NCBI RefSeq assembly: GCF_021917145.1
Contig: NC_061071.1
Location: forward strand, 3,801,689 to 3,865,688
Direction of reading: 5' to 3'
Length of the DNA: 64,000 nt
Source: Hypomesus transpacificus
Lineage: Eukaryota > Chordata > Actinopteri > Osmeriformes > Osmeridae
Shown one piece after another: positions 25,001-39,560 of this stretch (the first letter of the stretch is position 1; each line of letters starts with the position of its first letter). The notes under the pieces are model-generated. The model searched no databases and was not told the DNA's origin. It was given only the letters and a program-made list of their open reading frames with translations. The translations under genes were made by a program, and so were the position numbers.

Positions 25001-26707
25001 TACCGCCTCCACGTTCACTCCCTTCATCTGCACGGCAATAGGATGAACAGCCAATCAGCAACAACACAAAGCAGAGGTGTTTTCTGATCCATTTGGATGA
25101 AGAAACATTTGACGCATACAACCAATTGTTCTTTTCTTTTCTTTTTTGAGGCATTTTAAACAATCCACAGAGGATACAAGTCAGCGAAGTGACCTGTTTG
25201 TTGTAGTCGAAGGCATGCTCCTCGATCTCCTCCTCCAGCCGGTCAGCTGCCCTCCTCACGTCCTCCAGGATCTCATCCAGCATGGACAGGGTCTTGTTCT
25301 GGGCCAGGGCGCTCTTCAGCGCCTCCTGTTGGTGCTTCTCTGCAGCTACCAGCTCCAAGTATTCCTGCTCTTCCTGACAAACACACACACGTTTCACACA
25401 TGAACACACACAGTTGCACACTATGCTCATGTTTAAAATTGCACTCAAATATACAACATTTAACATGTTGTATTCAAACAACCAAGAAACAGAAAAATAG
25501 GAAGGCCATCCAGTGTCATGTGGCTGTGACAAATGTGGAGTGTATTAGGAGTGTATTAGACCGAATCATGCTGTCCCCACGCAACCCATTCTCTGAGCCT
25601 CATCCAATCAGAGATAAGAGAAGTGAAACCTCTCCAGCAGTGGCCAGGGCCTTTTCCCCTCTCAGACTGTTACCATGGCAACACAACTCTCCACCTCTGT
25701 CAACCAGTCATCTGGTCAAACTCAAGCTTTAGAGCACTCTATTATTCAATCAGGAATAGACATGTATGGGCTGGATAGAGGTCAAATGAGCCGTATTATT
25801 GACAAGTAAGTCAGTCACTGTAACACCAAACTAACATAAGGACAATGCCAGAGGTAAACTTCCTACTACCTCGGTACTCAGGATGGCGGCCCCTGTCGTG
25901 CTCCCTCTGACCTCACCTTAATGGCTGCCTCCCTAAGGGCCTCCAGCCTCTGGCGGCTGCTCTCCTTCATGTTAACCACGTCCCTGTAGTCCCCCTGTAG
26001 CGCCCTCTGTAGGCCAACCACCGCCTGGAAGACCGAGCGCTCGCTCTCATTTAGCTCCTTCTGGAATATCTCCAGAGTGTGGACCTGGATAGGGGGAAAA
26101 CACCAGGATGAGGGGTCTGCCATTTTGGGTGAAGGAAAAGAAGCTCAGACTATCAATGGATCTGTGGGGCACAACAAGGTACTGGTGTAACGTGTTGGAC
26201 CAACAGAAGGTTATTTGTGTATAGACTAGGACAGTGGTTCTCAATCCTGGTCCTCGGGACCCCCTGCCCTGCATGTTTTAGATATTTCCCTGCTCCAACA
26301 CACCTGATTCAAATAAATGGGCCTGATAACGACCCATTAATTTGAATCAGGTGTGTTTGAGGAGGGAAACGTCTAAAACATGCAGGGCAGGGGGTCCCGA
26401 GGACCAGGATTGAGAACCACTGGACTAGGAGACCAGGATGATGGCGAGTCACCTGGAAGAGTCTCTCAGGCTCGGAGAGGGCTCGGTCTCGCCCCACGGC
26501 GTCGGCCGCCACCCCCAGCTTCCTGACCACGGCGTTCTTGTGCCGTATGAGCCCATCCAGCCGCTTGCAGTTGTCCGTCACCCAGCTCCGCCCATGTGTG
26601 GCCGCCGCCCCCCGACCCCGATGCAACTTGATGGCATGCTGGGCCACCTGGTCTCTCTGCAGAGCCCCCACCAGGCCAAGGCACAACAGTGCATACGCAA
26701 CCTGCAT
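21666..26707 (-). CDS. tmco3: TMCO3, putative CPA2-type Na+/H+ antiporter (13 coding exons)
   Basis: Exons in transcript order: 26453-26707, 25917-26084, 25194-25373, 24827-25027, 24488-24616, 24259-24351, 23740-23932, 23508-23625, 23183-23378, 22896-23046, 22642-22721, 22257-22406, 21666-21779. The sum is 2028 nt, 675 aa (human 677). An N-terminal signal peptide ([16 protein letters not shown]) is followed by a luminal coiled-coil region, about residues 25-270. It includes FQKELNESE and [12 protein letters not shown] multi-pass exchanger domain (about 280-660) follows, with [43 protein letters not shown] and [14 protein letters not shown]. These are signatures of the monovalent cation:proton antiporter-2 family. 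Transport activity is inferred from the family. The ATG is just downstream of an acceptor (CTCCCCAG near 26726-26733), so a noncoding first exon is likely. Intron 1 carries a hAT MITE and intron 12 a block shared with TMEM255B. Confidence 0.95.
21841..22001. repeat. 161-bp duplicated block, copy B
   Basis: Same 161-bp sequence as 9365-9525 with about three substitutions. It lies in TMCO3 intron 12, bordered on both sides by GA-rich repeats, about 60 bp upstream (transcript sense) of the exon 13 acceptor. Confidence 0.9.
22002..22122. repeat. GA / GGTAGAGA repeat
   Basis: GA-rich array with repeated ACAGAGGGAGGTAGAGAGAG units, directly after duplicated block B. Confidence 0.9.
22473..22617. 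repeat. (GAGT)n with a repeated CAGATGAGAAAGT spacer
   Basis: Tetranucleotide GAGT runs punctuated four times by TCAGATGAGAAAGT/AAGT, giving a higher-order array. It sits in TMCO3 intron 11, close to exon 11. Confidence 0.95.
26224..26430. mobile_element. Palindromic hAT-type MITE with 8-bp target duplication
   Basis: A 191-bp element at 26232-26422 starts CAGTGGTTCTCAATCCTGGT and ends with its reverse complement. The two arms (about 90 bp each) are identical for roughly the first 50 bp, then differ at a handful of positions around a short central loop. It is flanked by perfect 8-bp repeats GACTAGGA (26224-26231 and 26423-26430), the target-site length of hAT transposases. It has no coding capacity and must be mobilised in trans. 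It lies inside TMCO3 intron 1. The intact target duplication suggests recent insertion. Confidence 0.95.
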
Positions 26708-29062
26708 CCAACTTCTAATGACTCACCTGGGGAGAGATGAGTGGTGCGGTGGAGAGAGAGGAACGAAGAGATATAAACCCTGCTGTTTAAAAACAGGTTT
26801 TCAGGGTAAGTTCAGTCTGGGAACGAAATAACGAGATCAAGAGAAACAAGGAGAGATAAGCAGGGACATGCAGAGAGAGACAGAAAGAGAGAAACAGAAA
26901 GTGCAGTCAAGGAAGTCATTCTAATGGCTTTGTAAAATGACACAGTTCAAAGAATCAGCTGTCTCTGTGGGCGGGGCCGATACCTGAACTGCTCAAACAA
27001 CACCTTGCTCAGGTACATTACCTGCCGAGGCACACCTGCATTCTGTGGCCCCATCACCCCACCCCCAACATACCTCACCCCATTAACAGCTGTCACATGG
27101 CCGCTGAGAGCATACAGGATAATGAGTCATCCATAAACAAACTGTTAAAAAAGCATGGAATCCCACAGCAAAGTGCTGGAATCATGCATGTCATTGCCAC
27201 TGACTATATTAATGTGCATTTGATAATAAATGTAATCGTATTTAAATAAAGTACAATTATATTGAAAAGAAAATCGGGCCTCAATAAGATTCATCCTGTA
27301 ATGCCAATCCATCGGTCAATGCATCTCAAAAGAAATTGGAAAAGGTTTGTTAAAATCCAGGAAGGTGACAAAGAAGTTGGATGTGTCCTTATCAATTCAA
27401 TTAGCGGGACCATACCTGTGTATTCATGAGTCACTGAGGATTGATGCTGTTCATGCTACTTTCAGATCCTTCTTCTTTGCTCCTACCAGCACAACTCTGC
27501 CACTACTGCTGTCAATCCCTTCTCTGTAGTGAATGTTCACTGTTTAGGACTCCACTGAGAAGGTGTTGAGAAACAGGTAAAAACAGATAAGAAAGGTGTA
27601 AACACCTTTTTAAGAATAATAAATAATATTACAAATGTAAAGGTTCACCCGTGAATGAGAACCTACATTGACAGCAACCTAACTTCAATATTATACTTCA
27701 TGTATCTTTCACTCACACATACAAACACTTATTTCTTACCATTTCAAGAAAATTATGCGTTATCTGATGCCTAGCGCTATGTATTACGTGACCTACACGG
27801 CAAAAGGCTACACATCATTCATTCACCGTCAATGAAATCCAGCATAACAATAAACTTCAAATGTCAATTTGTCATTCGGTAGGCTTCTCTAAAATGTTTT
27901 GTCAAAATAAACGTGCGTATGTATACCTACTCGAGTAATACGTCGTCTTCTCAGTTCACAGTATCCTTCTAAACTCCACAGTAAATGATCAACAACAATC
28001 GTCCTCTTGTGATGCCCACCCCTCCCCAATGCCACATAGCCAGCTCCAGCCAGCGCTACGCTGCCTGGACCTTGTGAGGCAGGCATTCACTGGGCAACAA
28101 ACTTCATGTTTTTCCAGTTGTAAGACCCTTTGCTGTGATCGACTACTTGTTAGCTAGCTAGCTAAGCCCTAACCACGTCTGTCAGGTATGTATGGTCGTT
28201 ATCGTTTAATGCTTGTACTTGTCACTTTGAGAAATGTGAAACTATCGTTGTGCACACAAAATCGTGTAACTTAGCTGACATTATTAGCCTAGCTCGTAAC
28301 GTAATCGAAAGAATCTAGAGGCTGTCAAAAGAGCTTACGCTGGGAAGCCGCACTAGCCAGCTGCTGCTAGCTAGCTGCGTTAGCATGGCAGACGGGTAGC
28401 TAGCGAACTTAGTTCTGCGAACTTCTACAACTTCTTCAAAGGTTTTTGAAGGCGCCACAACCAATAAACCACACACGAAAATCTCTGCAATTCGAAATGA
28501 ACTATTCACGTCTAATGTCAAATTACTATGGCTTGTAGTTCCCTTATAAAATGTATAAATAGAGTAATTTACTTTACTTCCGAAACAATGTCTTTATATC
28601 TGCTTTGAAATCTGGGATATGTAGTTCTTAAGTTTGTTACTTTCTCGCTAATATTTTGTCTTTACTTGAGTTTGACAGCAAGTGAAATGTATTTATTGTA
28701 GCTTTCAGACATCTCGAATTAGCATTTCTTGACTTGTTCAAAAGTCCAAAGACTGGCCAACTAGCTTGCAAGCTCACATTGCCACAAAGGCCTAACTCTA
28801 GCTCTAAGTAAGTTTGATTTACTTTAAATGTAAGACAATCCATAGTGGATAATGTTTTGTGCATTATTCGAAAGAAAAAAATTAATAACGTTTGCCAACT
28901 TTTGATAACTTTGTCAACTTAGAGGCCCCAATCGCTTATAATGTAGAGAACTACAATTCCCAAAGCTACCTGTCTCTGTACAGTAGCGCAGTGCCTAGCA
29001 AGCTCCTGCGCAGGCGTACAGGGGTATTGGATATCTAGTTGACCAAAACAGCGGGTGATAAA
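26708..29062. promoter_or_regulatory. Divergent TMCO3 / DCUN1D2 promoter interval
   Basis: 2.35 kb without coding exons. A noncoding TMCO3 first exon is plausible near 27.9-28.1 kb, where the minus strand has a donor-like GTAGGT, but this is unproven. GCTAGCTAGC-rich sequence occurs at 28148-28165 and 28366-28400, a CCAAT at about 28459, and an ACTACAATTCCC motif close to DCUN1D2. Confidence 0.5.
28950..28962 (+). promoter_or_regulatory. ZNF143-type motif in front of DCUN1D2
   Basis: ACTACAATTCCCA matches the core of the ZNF143/SBF motif common in housekeeping and bidirectional promoters. It lies about 100 bp upstream of the DCUN1D2 ATG. Partial inverted relatives (TGTAGTTCCC, TGTAGTTC) occur near 28533 and 28620. 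Confidence 0.5.
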
Positions 29063-32023
29063 ATGGTAGGTAACATCAAAATGATAAGCCCAAACGTATT
29101 ACTAAATCCCCTGCAACGCGTGATAAATATAGAAACGTGTTTGAGTTGCGCAAGAAAACCTGTCGTATCGGGGAGCAGGGGTGTCCTTTGCGTTATGTGT
29201 CGCATTGCTAGTGTGTCGTGCTCTGTAGCAATTTATGGGGGAAATGGAAGGTCAGTTGTTGGTATTTTGAGAACGGACACCCGCGGCACGTACCTTTCCC
29301 TTTTTGGTATGTCGCCTATGCGTTGGGGCTGAGTGGTGGACCGGCAGATGGTTACGCGAGGGACTGCCCAGTCAGAACGTTGTTGCTTGTGGAGTTCTAT
29401 CGGGCGGGTCAGGTCTGACTCTGCAAGACGATGCAATTCTCACGATAGCCATCGCGCATACATAGACACTCTTGAGATTTGACAGAGGCGGACGGCCGTG
29501 GGTGATTGTGATCAAACGTTTGTTTACCTCTGTAGCATGCAGTAATGTGTTCCCTGATGCATAGCATAGCTGAAGTATCCAGTCATATGTTCCAGGGCTT
29601 GTGAATCTTTCTTCTTTTAGTTTTGACAGTTTACAGGTCACTGTCAACACAACACTATCTTGTCTAAATCTGAATTATTTACGTGCACTTTGTTTCCAGT
29701 AAAACAGATTTGAGTAGAATTAGCACCCGAAATGTCTAATCCTTGAAAAGTACTATTTGGAAGGTCAGGGCTAGAAGTGTGTGCATTCACACTTGCACAA
29801 GATGATCATCATTTATTCTGGGCACTTGTGTTTGTCTTGCAGCATAAACTGAAGTCATCGCAGAAGGACAAGGTTCGCCAGTTCATGTCCTTCACACAGG
29901 CCGGGGAGAGAACTGCGGTGTACTGCCTGACGCAGAATGACTGGAAACTAGAGGTGGCAACAGACAACTACTTTCAAAACCCTGACCTCTACTACAAAGA
30001 ATCCATGAAAACCTCGGTAGACCGCAAGAAGCTGGAACAGCTGTACAACCGCTACAAAGGCAAGGATGTTGCCATGTACTTATAGGTCTTTTAATTTTTA
30101 TGAGGTCCATTGGCCCAAATCAGGAGGTTTAAAATAACTTGTGTGATTTGGCGTTCTGTGTGTGTTTATCTCTCATACTTGCCCCTCTGCAGACCCTCAA
30201 GATGAGAATAAAATTGGCATCGATGGGATCCAACTGTTCTGCGATGACCTCGCACTGGACCCGGCAAGCATGAGTGTTCTGGTGGTGGCGTGGAAGTTCC
30301 GGGCGGCCACGCAGTGCGAGTTCAGCCGGAAAGAGTTTCTGGATGGCATGGCGGAGCTGGGGTGAGTTAAAGATGTCACCTCTCCACTGACAAATGATTT
30401 GGCATTACGTCAGTAGAAAAAGGTGTGCGTGTGTTGCCTCTCCTCACACCCCCTTCATCTCTCCCCCAGGTGTGACAGTCCAGAGAAACTGAAGACGCTC
30501 CTCTCCAGACTAGAGCAGGAGCTGAAAGACACGGGGAAGTTCAAAGACTTCTACCAGTTCACATTCAACTTTGCCAAGAATCCCGGCCAGAAGGGCTTAG
30601 GTAAGCCTGGTCAACTGGAGAGACAGAAGAGAGAAGGAGGCACAGACAGCTTTTGGCTGAGGCACCGTTCTGGTCCCAGGGTTAGAAAAGTACATTCTTG
30701 GAATTGGAATTTGTATCTGTGTCTACACAGCATTTATGGAATGGTAGTTGTGAGAATGACTTCAACAAATTATAATCCTGAGGAAGTTTCCAGAATTTGC
30801 CAGAACTAGGCCTGTCCTCCTTGTGAAGTGTAAGGAGTTTCAACCCAGTGTGGTTTTTCTGACCTGAGTGCTGAAATTCCTCCAAGAAACACCAGTTGCC
30901 AGCTGGTGATTTTGACTTGTGTTTCTGGGCCAATGTCTACCGCAAAACCTCAGCTCCTGTGAGCAAAAGTTGCCACAAAAACTAAACAAATACCCATATT
31001 AGAAAGTACGGTTGTTAAAAAAAGTTTTCCTTCGAACAGTATGTGTGGTTATGTGAACTCCAGAAGACCAGAGACCGGGGTATTCCCTCGGGAGAAGGGG
31101 ATACCAAGTCGTTTGTATGTTGTGTTGGCATGACAACCAGCATGTCATTTGTCCAGTCAGGGTGACCCTCTCTGTTTCAGTGACACAGAGGACCTTTGTC
31201 GTGGATTTGAAACCAAGCCTGTCTTTGCCTCGCTGTTGTATGCACACAATACTTTTCAGCAACAGCCAGCTATGAAAACTCAAAACTTGATCATATTGTG
31301 TACCTAAAATCTATAATCTGCTGCATGTTTGATTTGGCCATCTCTATCTTTTTCTTTCACCTGCTCTTTTCTCTACCTCACTCTCTATTCTTTGATTAGA
31401 TTTAGAAATGGCTGTAGCCTACTGGAACCTGGTTCTGACGGGACGCTTTAAGTTCTTAGACCTCTGGAACAGGTTTTTACTGGTAAGTTGCTGTGGTTGG
31501 ACCCAAGTCAAAAAGAAGACACGTATACTCACGTATCAACAGCATGTTCATATTTGAAAAACCACAATTCTTGAAAAACCACAATGAGTTACAAATCATG
31601 TAAGTAATTGTCAAGCCTGCATAGGAACACTGTTCCTGTTTTAGATGAGCTCTCTCTTGTGTAGTCATCATCTGACTCCTGTTTTCCTTCATATTCAGGA
31701 GCATCACAAGAGGTCCATCCCCAAAGACACGTGGAACCTTCTCCTGGACTTTGGCAACATGATCGCAGATGACATGTCAAACTACGACGAGGAAGGTGAG
31801 CCGCTCTTCAATACTCTGAGTAAACTCAGGGTAGATGTACCCAGCACTGGCACGGGGCCTACACAGTGATCTAAATGAAATCCCACAATCGTCAGCTAAA
31901 GATGCAGCTAAAATGTTTTTTTTTTTTTTTTTTCTCCAATCAGGGGCGTGGCCTGTTCTTATAGATGACTTTGTGGAGTTTGCCCGACCAATTGTGGCAG
32001 GGGGCAAGCGTAAAACCATATAG
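29063..32023 (+). CDS. dcun1d2: DCN1-like protein 2, cullin neddylation cofactor (seven exons)
   Basis: Exons: 29063-29065 (ATG only), 29843-30059, 30193-30361, 30470-30600, 31400-31482, 31699-31795, 31944-32023. The sum is 780 nt, 259 aa, as in human DCUN1D2. The protein helps transfer NEDD8 from UBE2M to cullins. It has an N-terminal UBA-like domain at about 8-45 ([27 protein letters not shown]) and a C-terminal PONY/DCUN1 domain at about 60-248. That includes [47 protein letters not shown] and [20 protein letters not shown]. The start Met is the only codon of exon 1 (ATG then GTAGGT), the arrangement I infer for this family because residue 2 onward begins exactly at an acceptor. Intron 2 begins with GC. 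DCUN1D2 rather than DCUN1D1 is chosen by synteny between TMCO3 and ADPRHL1 and by the initial M-H-K. Confidence 0.95.
30060..30192 (+). other. dcun1d2: GC-AG intron of DCUN1D2 (intron 2)
   Basis: The exon must end TACAAAG to join ACCCTCAAGATG in frame as the conserved RYKDPQDENK. The following bases are GCAAGG, so the donor is GC rather than GT. No in-frame GT donor nearby would preserve the conserved protein. The acceptor is an ordinary CTGCAG. Confidence 0.85.
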
Positions 32024-34510
32024 GCTCCGCCTAACTCTCTGTAGGGGGCTTTTTGCAACTCAATTTTTGACTTGAGAGGATTTTTATACACACACGAGCC
32101 AAAAAGAGACTAATCAGACCGTCCTGAGGTTGAGGGACTGTGCACCCAATGGGGTGAGGGTGCGGGGCCGGGGAGCGATGCCAACCGCCAACTGGGGAAG
32201 AGGAGGAGGGGAACCAACAGCCGAGAAGTCCTTTTTTCTTTTCTTTTTTACATTCTTTCTTTTCGTCGCCGTCGCCTGACGACCAGAGGAAGCGGAGGGG
32301 GTGTGCTCTGCTTCAGCAGGATGGGTGGATGGATCTCCCGGCGTCCCCTACGAGCAGTTCAATCATCCAGCTTGAAAAGCCGTGCTTCTGCCTCCTCCCT
32401 GCTTCCTCCCTGAGCTCTCCCACCCCCCCAACGTCAGATCAGGAGATTCCCGGCACAGGCAGACTGAAGGCAGGCGGTGGTTCCGCAGACGCAGAGACCG
32501 GGGCCCGCGCGCCCAGTGGGACACGTGTAGCTCTCTGGTTGATAGTGCTGAATGATATAGGATGTTAGAATCTGCATGTTTTTTTTTTTTGTTTGTTTGT
32601 GTGTAGCTGATCATTGAGCAGTGTGAAAGGAAAACAAACGAAACCAACGGATCCGTTGGTTTTCATCGAATGGCAGCATGTGTGCGTGTGCCCGCCTGTG
32701 AGGCTCTCACCCAATCACAGGAGAGCAGCAGTGTGGTCGCCATCCATCGACCCATCGCGTGTGTACAGTGCTAGAAACCGCTTTCATTTCACTCTCAAGT
32801 ACCCATTCAGTTCTGTGTTGTAACGTTTGAATGAGGGGTCGGCTCAGATGATCCAATCATTGAGCTTCAGAGGACAAGTTCAGACTCACTTTTTTCAGAT
32901 TCAGAATCGGAACAGAGCAGCATGTTTTTTGAGCTCAGCACCAGCAGACAAACACTATTGTTACAGTTGTAAGATACTGTACCCATAGTACTATGTATAA
33001 ATACAGAGCTTTAGAGTAATATCAGATATCAATACAATATCAGAGAGAATACATTTATAACCATGGATAAGAATAGGTGGGTATTTGACACACATTATGA
33101 GATCCTCAGTTTTATAGCGACTCTGCGCTGGCTGATTCTAGTTTAGTTTTTTTGTTGTTGGGTGTTCACTGTTTATAGGAGAGAAAGTCTCCTTGACTGG
33201 TGTTTGAACCATATCCAGGTGATTTGTTTTGTTCTTGCCAACTACCAACTGCACTGATTGACACTTTTTACTTCTTTTTAACAATGCACAGCAATCCAAG
33301 TTGAGTTTATTCTGTTTACAAGAAGACTACAGTTTCTGGTTGCACCCTTCATGATGTTTTAATGTATATGTTCACTATCGGTTACTGCACATTTAGACCA
33401 CATTTTTTTAACTGTTGGTTTTTCTTTTTGCTAAGTCATGGATGTGTACTATTTGAGTGTAAACGTTGTGGGCATGTGACTGGTGAAGACTGAGAAACCA
33501 TGTCTGTATAGTCCTCTTAAATAGACAACACGCACTTTTGAACACCTCAATGAAAACGGAATGAGTTGATTACTGTGTCGCTAACGTGTTGCCGCAGAAC
33601 TCAGGTAAGAGTAGTCGTCTCCTACTCAGTTTTCTGTGTCAGTGTTCAAATGATAGAAGTAACATCACTGTTTCAACAACAAGTCTCATCTTTGTTGTCG
33701 GATACACGTCGTGTCGGTGTTGACTTGGCTCTCAGATGTGTCGCTTCTAACCAGAGATACTCTGTTCTGATTACTAGTTGGAGCTGGCTGTGTCCTGATC
33801 ACTGAGGACTTGATCTGTTGGAGATGACGCAGATCCGCTGCTGAACTATCTTAGCAGAGCAGATGTCATGCTTAACCCTGCTGAGAGCAGGCTGAGTTGA
33901 ACAGGGTCATTGATAAACAAAAGTAGGCATATTTGGTTTCATTTGCTTTTTTTATGGTGTGGAGGTTTAGCGCTAGGCTGTTAGAAGGTTGTGACTTCTG
34001 TTATGAAAATATGAAAAGATGTCTTGTTTTGATGACATGGTACAATGGTGAACCTCAGGGCGAGGGAAACATATGGGTTTGTCACCGAACTCAAACGTTT
34101 AAAGACGGCTTGAGTTTCACCTACTCTGTCCTCTGACAAGACTCTGTTCACCAATCTCCTGTTGACGTGCTGTCGACACTTATGTTTTACCACAGCCTGA
34201 AGCCATGACGACATGTCACCGTTTTCTTTCTGGTCAGCCATACTTCATGTTCATTGACAGAACAACACCTTTGGCTCTGGTTTAGTAGAGATTATAGTTT
34301 TTCTCTATTTGATGTTCTTCATGTGGTACGCTATGAGTTGCCCTGTGTATTGGTCATACTCAGCTCATCAAAACAGTATTACTTCCACTGTAAAACAAAG
34401 ACTATTGAAAGCATTTTGTCTGAATGCTGTTACGGAGACATACCGTACATTACTTTGTTTTATTTTGGCAAAGGAAGGATGTCAATAAAGCATGTTGTTT
34501 TTAACAAAGT
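32024..34510 (+). other. dcun1d2: DCUN1D2 3'UTR
   Basis: About 2.5 kb without exons, ending soon after AATAAA at 34484-34489, the first strong hexamer I saw in this direction. Confidence 0.6.
34484..34489 (+). terminator. DCUN1D2 polyadenylation signal
   Basis: AATAAA about 2.46 kb past the stop codon, followed by T/GT-rich sequence. Confidence 0.55.
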
Positions 34511-35407
34511 GAACAGGCTTTGAGTCCATTTTTCTGACTGTGTGGATGAAGAAGGAGAAAGGATGAAAGAGTGTAGGTCTGGTGTTGATGGGGCGGTGGG
34601 GGGGCAATGAGGGTTGAGGATGACAGAAGTTTCATGCAGAGGGACCAAGGGAGTGTGCGGTGACATGGGGAGGGGGGCACATTTCTAGGTCGGGATGGGC
34701 CGGAGGCGGAGCTGGGTAATGCACCATTCTGGTCTGTCTCCTGTGGGGCAGGAAGGGTGTCAACACTAGTGCCTGACCAGCTGACAGCCTCCAGCCCACC
34801 AGCATCCCCTCCTGCCAAACACACACACACACACACACCAGGCCCAGCCCTCCTCTTCACCCATGGGGATTGCCTTTTTAGGAGACACCTGATCGCAGTC
34901 AAGTGCTGCAGATAAAGATGTGTGTGTGTGCATGCAATGAGTGACTGACTGGCAATAAGGCCAAGAGACTATGAGAGCGAGGGGTGGGGAGGGAGGGAGG
35001 GAGGGAGAGAGCTACTGATGATGAGACATGTCAGAGGCACCTCCTCATCCAACACCAGGACTAGGGACTACCAACAACGCACACACACACACACATATAC
35101 ACACACACGATCAGAGAGTCTGGGAGCAGCTAGACTGCAGAGAACCTTGCGTGGAAGTCAACATTGTATTGGACTTGGGAACCACCAGTAGAAGCCTTAT
35201 GAATTTGAGGATCCATAACTAGGTTTGTTGAAGGTGGATGGAGGGCAGTGGAGGTTGAGTTGACGTTTTGAGGAGTGTTGAACTTGTACTGGATTTGTGG
35301 CGCATATTCAGCTAGTGGGAGATTTAGAAGGTTTTGTGTTGAAAAAGTATTTTTCGGGAGACTGGCCTGTTGTGCCTGACTTTTTGGAAAGACCGTCGAG
35401 GATCTTT
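34511..35407. promoter_or_regulatory. Intergenic region and ADPRHL1 upstream sequence
   Basis: 0.9 kb between same-strand genes. It has short CA repeats (34819-34838, 35080-35109) and GGGA runs near 34985-35005. The ADPRHL1 frame stays open upstream of its ATG back to about 35297, but without an upstream ATG, so it is most simply 5'UTR. Confidence 0.5.
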
Positions 35408-38617
<3,210 letters not shown>

Positions 38618-39560
38618 CCCCGCCCTGCCTCTTTCCCGTCCCTGCCCTGCCCAGCCTTGATCCTACTCGGCCCTGCCTCTATCCTGCCCTGCTCTGCACT
38701 CCCCCTGTTCCTTGTCCTTACGCCTTCTCTGAGGGGAACTTTACTGCTGTTCATAGTGCTAATTCTGGATTTGATGTCAAGGGCAACCTCTACCTCAGGA
38801 TGCCTCTGTCTGACCTGCCCCTCTCTAGATTAACAGTTTTATTAATGTGAAGTGTATACCTTCTGAAAGGCTAGATGTATTTTGTTACATTAGCAATGCA
38901 CAATAGAATCGTTCCTGAAGAACTTGCATGGTATTCTGCTTTGAGATCACACACACGAGATGTTGCAGTATAAACACTAGATGGCGCCAAAACTTTTTTA
39001 GAGCCTTGGTTCACTGAGATGCGGAAGCATTAAAAGCTTACAGATATACTGTTAAATGTATGCTTGATTTTGTTTTGTGGATTTACCCATCGGGTTTGTT
39101 GTAAATGTTCTAAGATTAAAGTGGATCTAACAACACAGCACTACTGCAGTCCTTGTCTGTCTTTGCAACAGCCTTGACAGTGCATTAGACCTTTCAGATA
39201 GTACCTTCATAACCTGATTATGACCAACCTGGCAACCCCCTATTCTCTTTCCTGCCCTACTGCCCCACCCTTACTAAAAAGTCTCTGTCAAAGCATTTCC
39301 ACTGGCACATTCCCCTTTAATTGATTTGCACCCACTCTACTTTTTCCCCCTGCGACCACACATGCATCCACTATAATCGTACGCCACAGCTCTTTTACAT
39401 TTTATTTTGCAGGGAATTAATAAACAGTGTGTTGTAATGGAGGTTAACAAAGTATTTGCTAGCAATGTAGCAAAAGTGGGCTGCTGGCCAAGTCAAGTGC
39501 CCAAACTCGCTGTTCTTTGCTTCGAACCCTCTAGAACTAGAACGTTGTGTTCCTCCACAG
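38618..39560 (+). other. adprhl1: 3'UTR of short ADPRHL1, or last intron of the long form
   Basis: If the donor at 38614 is not used, this is 3'UTR ending near ATTAAA at 39115-39120. If it is used, this is an intron of 947 bp ending in TTCCTCCACAG at 39560. Confidence 0.65.
39115..39120 (+). terminator. Polyadenylation signal for short ADPRHL1
   Basis: ATTAAA about 500 nt after the short-form stop and within the long-form intron. Confidence 0.5.

Noticed and set aside
27889-28086. Minus-strand open frame near a donor-like GTAGGT in the TMCO3/DCUN1D2 gap
   Set aside because: It could be part of a TMCO3 5'UTR exon, but the frame is not conserved-looking, and joining it to the acceptor near 26733 meets a stop before the TMCO3 ATG.
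30423-30809. Open frame extending past DCUN1D2 exon 4 into intron 4
   Set aside because: The conserved protein stops matching at the GTAAGC donor at 30601 and resumes at 31400. The extension is intron read-through.
35297-35407. N-terminal extension of ADPRHL1 through the open frame upstream of its ATG
   Set aside because: It has no upstream ATG in frame, and the human protein begins at the same MEKF.
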